From the NCBI GenBank assembly GCA_910584115.1, contig CAJTYN010000143.1, positions 1 through 7,832 of the forward strand: DNA of 7,832 nt, given 5' to 3'. This document shows positions 4,117 to 7,832 of the stretch, piece by piece. The DNA comes from an uncultured Lachnospiraceae bacterium (GTDB lineage: Bacteria > Bacillota > Clostridia > Lachnospirales > Lachnospiraceae). Within the stretch, counting starts at the first letter, position 1, and each line of letters begins with the position of its first letter. The position numbers were made by a program, and so were the translations under genes. The notes below the pieces were generated by a model. That model made no database searches, was not told the origin of the DNA, and saw only the letters and a program-made list of their open reading frames with translations.

Positions 4117-5584
4117 GAGAGCGGTCTTGGGGGCGCTTGAGCCTTCCAGAGTGTTTTATTATTTTGAGCAGATAAGCCAGATCCCCAGAGGATCGGGCCA
4201 CACCAGGCAGATCAGCGACTATCTGGTATCCTTTGCCGCGGAGCACGGGCTGAGATATATACAGGATGCGTCCGGCAACGTGGTGATCTACAAAGAAGGA
4301 AGTAAAGGGAGAGAGGATGCCCGACCCGTGATCCTCCAGGGCCATATGGATATGGTGGCGGAGAAACGTCCGGGCAGCGCCCACGACCTTCACAGGGATC
4401 CCCTGGTCCTGCAGATCGAGGGGGATCATATCACGGCCAAGGATACGACCCTGGGCGGAGACGACGGGATCGCGCTGGCCTATATGCTGGCGATCCTGGA
4501 GTCGGAGGCATACGAGCACCCGCCGCTGGAGGCCGTGTGCACCGTTGATGAGGAGATTGGGCTCCTGGGGGCCGTCGGTCTCGATCTGGGCTGTCTGGAG
4601 TCGACGCGGATGATCAACCTGGATTCGGAGGAGGAAGGGATCCTCTGGGCGGGCTGTGCCGGCGGGGTCAGCGTGCAGGCAGAGATCCCGGTGGGGCATG
4701 CGCAGGCTCATGGGATGCCAGTCACCGTGACGATCGGCGGGCTCAAAGGCGGCCATTCCGGGTCGGATATCCATAAGAAGAGAGCGAACGCCCACATACT
4801 GATGGGGCGCTTCCTCTACGACCTGGATCAGGAGGCGGCGTATGAGATCATGGGGCTCTCGGGCGGCGATAAGGACAATGTGATCCCGGCAAAATGCGAG
4901 GCACGTCTGGTCCTGGAGCCGGACGGCTGGGAGGACTTCAGCCGCTTCTGCAGGAGATGGCAGGAGGATATACGCAGGGAATACGCCGGGTCAGACGAGG
5001 AGATCTGGGTGTCCTGTGAAAAAGAGGATGAAAAAGACGCGGAGACGGAAGCCGCCGTGCTCGACCCGTCGTCAAAGAGCCGTCTGCTGTTCTTCTTGAT
5101 GGAGATCCCGGATGGAGTCCAGAAATTCAGCGGCACATGCCGCCATCTGGTGGAGACGTCCTGCAATCTGGGCAGCCTGCGTCTGGGAGAAGATGCGCTC
5201 TATGCCTCCAGCGGCGTGCGCAGCAGCGTGGATCCGGCGATGGACCATCTCAGCGAAAAGATCACTTTTTTGGCTGAGTTCCTGGGCGGGACGGCACGGC
5301 TTGAGGGCAGATATCCGGCCTGGGAATACAAGGTGGATTCCCCGCTCAGGGATCTCATGGCGGCGGTCTATGAAGACCTCTATCAGGAAGAGCCGAAGAT
5401 TGCGGCGATCCACGCCGGGCTGGAATGCGGGGTCTTCTACCAGGGGATCGAGGGTCTGGACTGTGTGTCCATCGGTCCGGATATGCGGGATATCCATACG
5501 CCGGATGAGAGCTTGTCCATCTCTTCGACAGAGCGGGTGTTCGAGTATCTGCTGGAAGTCCTGCGGCGGCTGGATCAAAAATGA
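4109..5584 (+). CDS. pepD: aminoacyl-histidine dipeptidase PepD (peptidase family M20C)
   Basis: PepD is a cytosolic di-zinc peptidase that splits dipeptides with broad specificity, including Xaa-His such as carnosine, and feeds amino acids from peptide uptake. The 491-residue length equals the family norm (E. coli 485). All metal ligands can be placed: H79 in QGHMDMV, D118 in GGDDG, E149 in CTVDEEIG, D172 in NLDSEEEG and H463 in GPDMRDIHTPDE. The catalytic pair is D81 and E148. These match E. coli/Vibrio H80, D119, E150, D173, H461, D82 and E149 as I recall them. The lid-domain signature GGLKGGHSGSDIH lies near residue 210-223, and KDNVIP near 256. No signal peptide is present. The ATG at 4109 is preferred from family length and the AGGAGG at 4092. 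No terminator follows, so the M23 gene 66 bp downstream may be co-transcribed. Identification is secure. Confidence 0.96.
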   Translation: MSERAVLGALEPSRVFYYFEQISQIPRGSGHTRQISDYLVSFAAEHGLRYIQDASGNVVIYKEGSKGREDARPVILQGHMDMVAEKRPGSAHDLHRDPLVLQIEGDHITAKDTTLGGDDGIALAYMLAILESEAYEHPPLEAVCTVDEEIGLLGAVGLDLGCLESTRMINLDSEEEGILWAGCAGGVSVQAEIPVGHAQAHGMPVTVTIGGLKGGHSGSDIHKKRANAHILMGRFLYDLDQEAAYEIMGLSGGDKDNVIPAKCEARLVLEPDGWEDFSRFCRRWQEDIRREYAGSDEEIWVSCEKEDEKDAETEAAVLDPSSKSRLLFFLMEIPDGVQKFSGTCRHLVETSCNLGSLRLGEDALYASSGVRSSVDPAMDHLSEKITFLAEFLGGTARLEGRYPAWEYKVDSPLRDLMAAVYEDLYQEEPKIAAIHAGLECGVFYQGIEGLDCVSIGPDMRDIHTPDESLSISSTERVFEYLLEVLRRLDQK

Positions 5585-5650
5585 TCACTTTTTACTTCTA
5601 TCTTCCCCTCCTGCCGCATAAAATGGTCAGGTATGAGAGCGGGAGGCGTT

Positions 5651-6460
5651 ATGAAGAGATTTCGATATCAGGCTCTTTCGCTGCCGCTTCTTTTGGCGCT
5701 GATCCTCCTGTGCAGGTATGGGACGCAGATCATCTCCCAGCGGAGCCTCGTCTCCGGCATCGGGATCATGGATCTGGAAAAAGCCCCTTTCCGGGCGCAG
5801 AGATTGGATCAGGCGCTGGTGGAAGGGCTTCGGGAGGCGTATCGGCAGACCGGGCGGCCGGGGCTTGCGGATACGGTGGCGGCGACCATGTTCATGGGCC
5901 GTTTCTATCCGGAAGAGATCCGTACAGAGGCGCCCATGATGGAGATGTATAAGGAAGACGTCTGGGAAGCGGGAAAAAAAGCCTACCAGGCCATATGGGG
6001 CGACCTGGAGTGTTTTCCGGTGCCGGGCGGAGGGATCGTCTATGAGGATACCTGGATGGCGCCCAGAGGGGCGGACCAGGAGCGGCGGCATGAGGGCTGC
6101 GACCTCTTCGGGCCCGAGGATCTGCCCGGCCATTACCCGGTCATCAGCGTGACCGACGGCCTGGTGGAGCAGATCGGATGGCTCCCCCTGGGCGGTTACC
6201 GCATCGGGATCCGGAGTCCGGGCGGCGGCTATTTTTACTATGCCCATCTGGATTCTTACAGCGGCGAGCTGGGCGAGGGGGACGCGGTGCAGGCCGGGCA
6301 GGTGCTGGGCTTCATGGGAAATACCGGATACGGGCCGGAGGGGACGCGGGGCCAGTTTTCCACCCATCTGCACATGGGGATCTATATACGGACCAGGGAG
6401 CATGCGGAGCTGAGTGTGGATCCCTATTGGATCTTGCGGTTCCTGGACCCCGAAACGTAA
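5651..6460 (+). CDS. membrane-anchored M23 (LytM-type) metallopeptidase
   Basis: Family M23 enzymes are zinc endopeptidases that cut peptide cross-links in peptidoglycan outside the membrane. The 269-residue protein starts at ATG 5651 after GGGAGG (5641-5646); an upstream in-frame ATG at 5633 has a poorer ribosome binding site. Residues 1-22 (KRFRYQ, then a Leu-rich core) form a signal peptide or membrane anchor; the Cys at 21 is not in a proper lipobox. Residues 30-125 are a region of unknown fold. The LytM domain follows with H147-xxx-D151 (HEGCD), H199 in YYAHLD, and H239-L-H241 (THLHMGI). The expected zinc ligands (H147, D151, H241) and catalytic His (H199, H239) are all present, so it should be active rather than a degenerate SpoIIQ/EnvC-type protein. 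The segment VTDGLVEQIGW and GQVLGFMGNTG also fit the family. The physiological target is unknown; a sporulation or cell-separation role is only possible. Confidence 0.9.
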   Translation: MKRFRYQALSLPLLLALILLCRYGTQIISQRSLVSGIGIMDLEKAPFRAQRLDQALVEGLREAYRQTGRPGLADTVAATMFMGRFYPEEIRTEAPMMEMYKEDVWEAGKKAYQAIWGDLECFPVPGGGIVYEDTWMAPRGADQERRHEGCDLFGPEDLPGHYPVISVTDGLVEQIGWLPLGGYRIGIRSPGGGYFYYAHLDSYSGELGEGDAVQAGQVLGFMGNTGYGPEGTRGQFSTHLHMGIYIRTREHAELSVDPYWILRFLDPET

Positions 6461-6516
6461 GGGCGTATGAAAAAAATAAAACTCTCATATTTGGGGAAGC
6501 AAAAAGCCGGAAGATA

Positions 6517-6525
6517 TGGTATACT
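6517..6525 (+). promoter_or_regulatory. extended -10 promoter of relQ
   Basis: TGGTATACT (6517-6525) is an extended -10 element (TGn followed by TATACT, 5/6). No good -35 lies 16-18 bases upstream; TTGGGG at 6491 is 23 bases away, too far. Transcription would begin near 6532, leaving a leader of about 28 bases. The 99-bp gap before relQ contains no clear terminator for the M23 gene. Confidence 0.6.
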
Positions 6526-6559
6526 ATAAAAAGTATGGTGATCATTAAGGAGAGGAACA

Positions 6560-7378
6560 ATGGAGATACAGTTGTGGAGGAATATATTAAGTCCTTACGA
6601 GTTGGCAGTCAGGGAACTGATCGTTAAGTTTAACCATATCATCACAGAACACAAAGAGAAAGACCTGTACTCGCCCCTGGAACAGGTCAACGGGCGTGTG
6701 AAGAGCATCGCCAGCATCCTGGAGAAGATGCAGCGCAAGAACATCCCGATCGACCGTTTGGAGAAAGACCTGGAGGATATCGCGGGCATCCGGATCATCT
6801 GCCAGTTTGAGGAAGATATAGACGTGGTGGCATCCATGATCCAGAATCGTTCGGACATGGAGATCAAGAGTGAGAAGAATTATCTGACCCACGCAAAGGA
6901 GAGCGGCTACCGCAGCTACCATCTGATCATCTATTATACGGTGCAGACGATCGACGGGCCGAAAAAGCTCCAGGTGGAGATCCAGATCCGGACCCTGGCG
7001 ATGAACTTCTGGGCGACGATCGAGCATTCCCTGCAGTATAAATATAAGGGAAATATGCCCGCCCATGTACGGGAGCGGCTGAGCAAGGCGGCGGCCGCGA
7101 TCCTGTCCCTGGACCGGGAGATGTCCACGGTGCGCCATGAGATCATGGATGCGCAGAATTTCTCCCAGCTCCAGACAAACCTGGTGGCGGATATCCTGAA
7201 CAATATAGAAAACCTGTATAAATTCTCGAACCAGAGGGAAGTGACGAAGATACAGGACGAATTTTTCAGGGTCTACGAGAGCAAGGACCTGCAGCAGCTG
7301 GAGCGCTTTCACCGCCAGTTGGATATCATCTCGGAAGGATATCGGGCGCAGGCGATCACGAAAGAATTTATGGCATAG
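6560..7378 (+). CDS. relQ: small alarmone synthetase RelQ (GTP pyrophosphokinase, YjbM/SAS1 type)
   Basis: RelQ transfers pyrophosphate from ATP to GDP or GTP (and often GMP) to make (p)ppGpp, with no hydrolase domain. The 272-residue protein is collinear with B. subtilis YjbM: a W6 and PYE/PYR N terminus, GRVKSIASILEKMQRK (45-60, R46 and K48), DIAGIRI (73-79), ESGYRSYHLI (114-123), and VEIQIRTLAMNFWATIEHSL (139-158) with the catalytic-base Glu E140. No HD hydrolase, TGS or ACT domain is present. It is about 60 residues longer than YjbM: after residue ~205 comes an extra helical segment (NLVADILNNIENLYKF, then DEFFRVYESKDLQQLERFHRQLD). Basic residues of the pppGpp allosteric pocket (K21, K25, R28 in YjbM) align with I21, N25 and I28. 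AAGGAGAGG (6547-6555) precedes ATG 6560. The HAD gene follows by 16 bp. Confidence 0.95.
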   Translation: MEIQLWRNILSPYELAVRELIVKFNHIITEHKEKDLYSPLEQVNGRVKSIASILEKMQRKNIPIDRLEKDLEDIAGIRIICQFEEDIDVVASMIQNRSDMEIKSEKNYLTHAKESGYRSYHLIIYYTVQTIDGPKKLQVEIQIRTLAMNFWATIEHSLQYKYKGNMPAHVRERLSKAAAAILSLDREMSTVRHEIMDAQNFSQLQTNLVADILNNIENLYKFSNQREVTKIQDEFFRVYESKDLQQLERFHRQLDIISEGYRAQAITKEFMA

Positions 7379-7394
7379 AGAAACGGAGCGGGAT

Positions 7395-7832
7395 ATGTTA
7401 GAGAACGTGGAAGGCATCATTTTTGACCTGGATGGGACGATCGTGGATTCCATGGGCGTCTGGAAGGCTGTGGATCAGGAGTATCTGCGGCGGCGGGGGA
7501 TCCCTCTCCCGGAGGGCCTGAACAAAGAGCTGGAATCCATGGAATTTACGGAGACGGCGCGCTATTTTAAGAGGCGTTTCGACCTGCCGGATACGGTGGA
7601 GGAGATCATCGGGGAATGGATGGAGATGGTCGAAGACCAGTACCGGAACAAGGTCCCCATGAAACCGGGCCTCAAGGGCTTTTTGGAGCATGCGCACGGG
7701 AAAGGGATCCGGATGGGCGTGGCGTCCAGCAACCATGTGGATCTGGTGCGGGCGGCCCTGGAGGGACACAAGATCGTGGGCTATTTCTCCGCCATCACCA
7801 CATGCAGCGAGGTGGAGCATGCGAAGCCGGAA
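7395..7832 (+). CDS. HAD-family hydrolase, beta-phosphoglucomutase-like (3' end outside the window)
   Basis: The first 146 residues are visible and the frame stays open to the window edge. Motif I is IIFDLDGTIVDS with D11 (nucleophile) and D13 (acid/base). A helical C1-type cap domain fills about residues 16-85, followed by PMKPGLKGFL. Motif II is GVASSN (108-113, Ser 111). The motif III Lys appears at the cut end as EVEHAKPE (K144). This layout fits subfamily I HAD phosphatases related to beta-phosphoglucomutase and phosphoglycolate phosphatase; the substrate cannot be read from it. ATG 7395 follows GGAG (7385-7388) by 6 bases and lies 16 bp after relQ with no terminator, so it probably shares the relQ transcript. 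A link to alarmone or nucleotide turnover is speculation. Confidence 0.9.
   Translation, partial: MLENVEGIIFDLDGTIVDSMGVWKAVDQEYLRRRGIPLPEGLNKELESMEFTETARYFKRRFDLPDTVEEIIGEWMEMVEDQYRNKVPMKPGLKGFLEHAHGKGIRMGVASSNHVDLVRAALEGHKIVGYFSAITTCSEVEHAKPE

Noticed and set aside
4076..4795. 239-codon open frame on the minus strand opposite pepD
   Set aside because: It covers the PepD metal-binding motifs on the other strand, and its His/Asp/Arg-rich composition is typical of a shadow frame.
5572..5596. AT-rich palindrome (TGATCA centre, A run and T run) after the pepD stop as a terminator
   Set aside because: The symmetric part is too short and leaves no proper loop; the stem has no GC-rich portion.
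5627..6403. 258-codon open frame on the minus strand opposite the M23 peptidase gene
   Set aside because: The sense frame has signal peptide and all zinc motifs; the antisense frame has none.
6587..7453. 288-codon open frame on the minus strand opposite relQ
   Set aside because: It lies fully opposite relQ, whose protein matches a known family along its length. The reverse translation has no recognisable motif, and it is a by-product of GC-rich codon use.
1..7832. CRISPR array, tRNA/rRNA genes, insertion sequences or phage attachment sites
   Set aside because: I looked for regularly spaced repeats, cloverleaf-like segments, transposase motifs and terminal repeats and saw none. Intergenic space is small and explained by promoters and terminators.

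Overview
The window looks like chromosomal DNA from a spore-forming, anaerobic Firmicute, most likely of the Lachnospiraceae / Clostridium cluster XIVa type. Three things point that way. It carries an alpha/beta-type small acid-soluble spore protein and the sporulation membrane protein YlbJ. It keeps the rsmD-coaD-ylbJ neighbourhood known from Bacillus (ylbH-ylbI-ylbJ). It also has a small DUF6465-type protein and a coiled-coil 'ATPase subunit H-like' protein that I associate with Lachnospiraceae. Genes start after strong GGAGG-type ribosome binding sites. Species cannot be decided from the sequence.

Layout. (1) Positions 1-402 hold a monocistronic DUF6465-like gene closed by a clear intrinsic terminator. 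(2) Positions 435-814 hold a monocistronic spore-protein gene with a sigma-G-like promoter and a long terminator hairpin. (3) Positions 844-3069 form a tightly packed forward operon behind a near-consensus extended -10 sigma-A promoter: methylglyoxal synthase-like gene, rsmD, coaD, then a coiled-coil protein with an acidic tail. Each gene overlaps the next (ATGA, 32 bp, ATGA), so translation is probably coupled. (4) Positions 3037-3990 carry ylbJ on the opposite strand, overlapping the end of the operon by 33 bp. (5) From about 4050 onward all genes are forward: pepD (M20C dipeptidase), a membrane-anchored M23 peptidase, relQ (small alarmone synthetase) behind its own extended -10 promoter, and a HAD-family phosphatase cut off by the window edge.

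How they fit together. The window mixes housekeeping (rRNA methylation, CoA synthesis, dipeptide breakdown) with stress and sporulation functions (spore DNA protection, YlbJ, alarmone synthesis, cell-wall hydrolysis). No mobile element, CRISPR array, tRNA or rRNA gene was seen, and nothing looks like a wholly new multi-gene system. The most interesting points are residue-level. The methylglyoxal synthase-like protein has lost several active-site residues of the E. coli enzyme (D20, D91 and H98 equivalents). The RelQ protein lacks the basic residues I recall as forming the pppGpp allosteric pocket and carries an extra C-terminal segment. The uncharacterised coiled-coil protein is translationally coupled to coaD.
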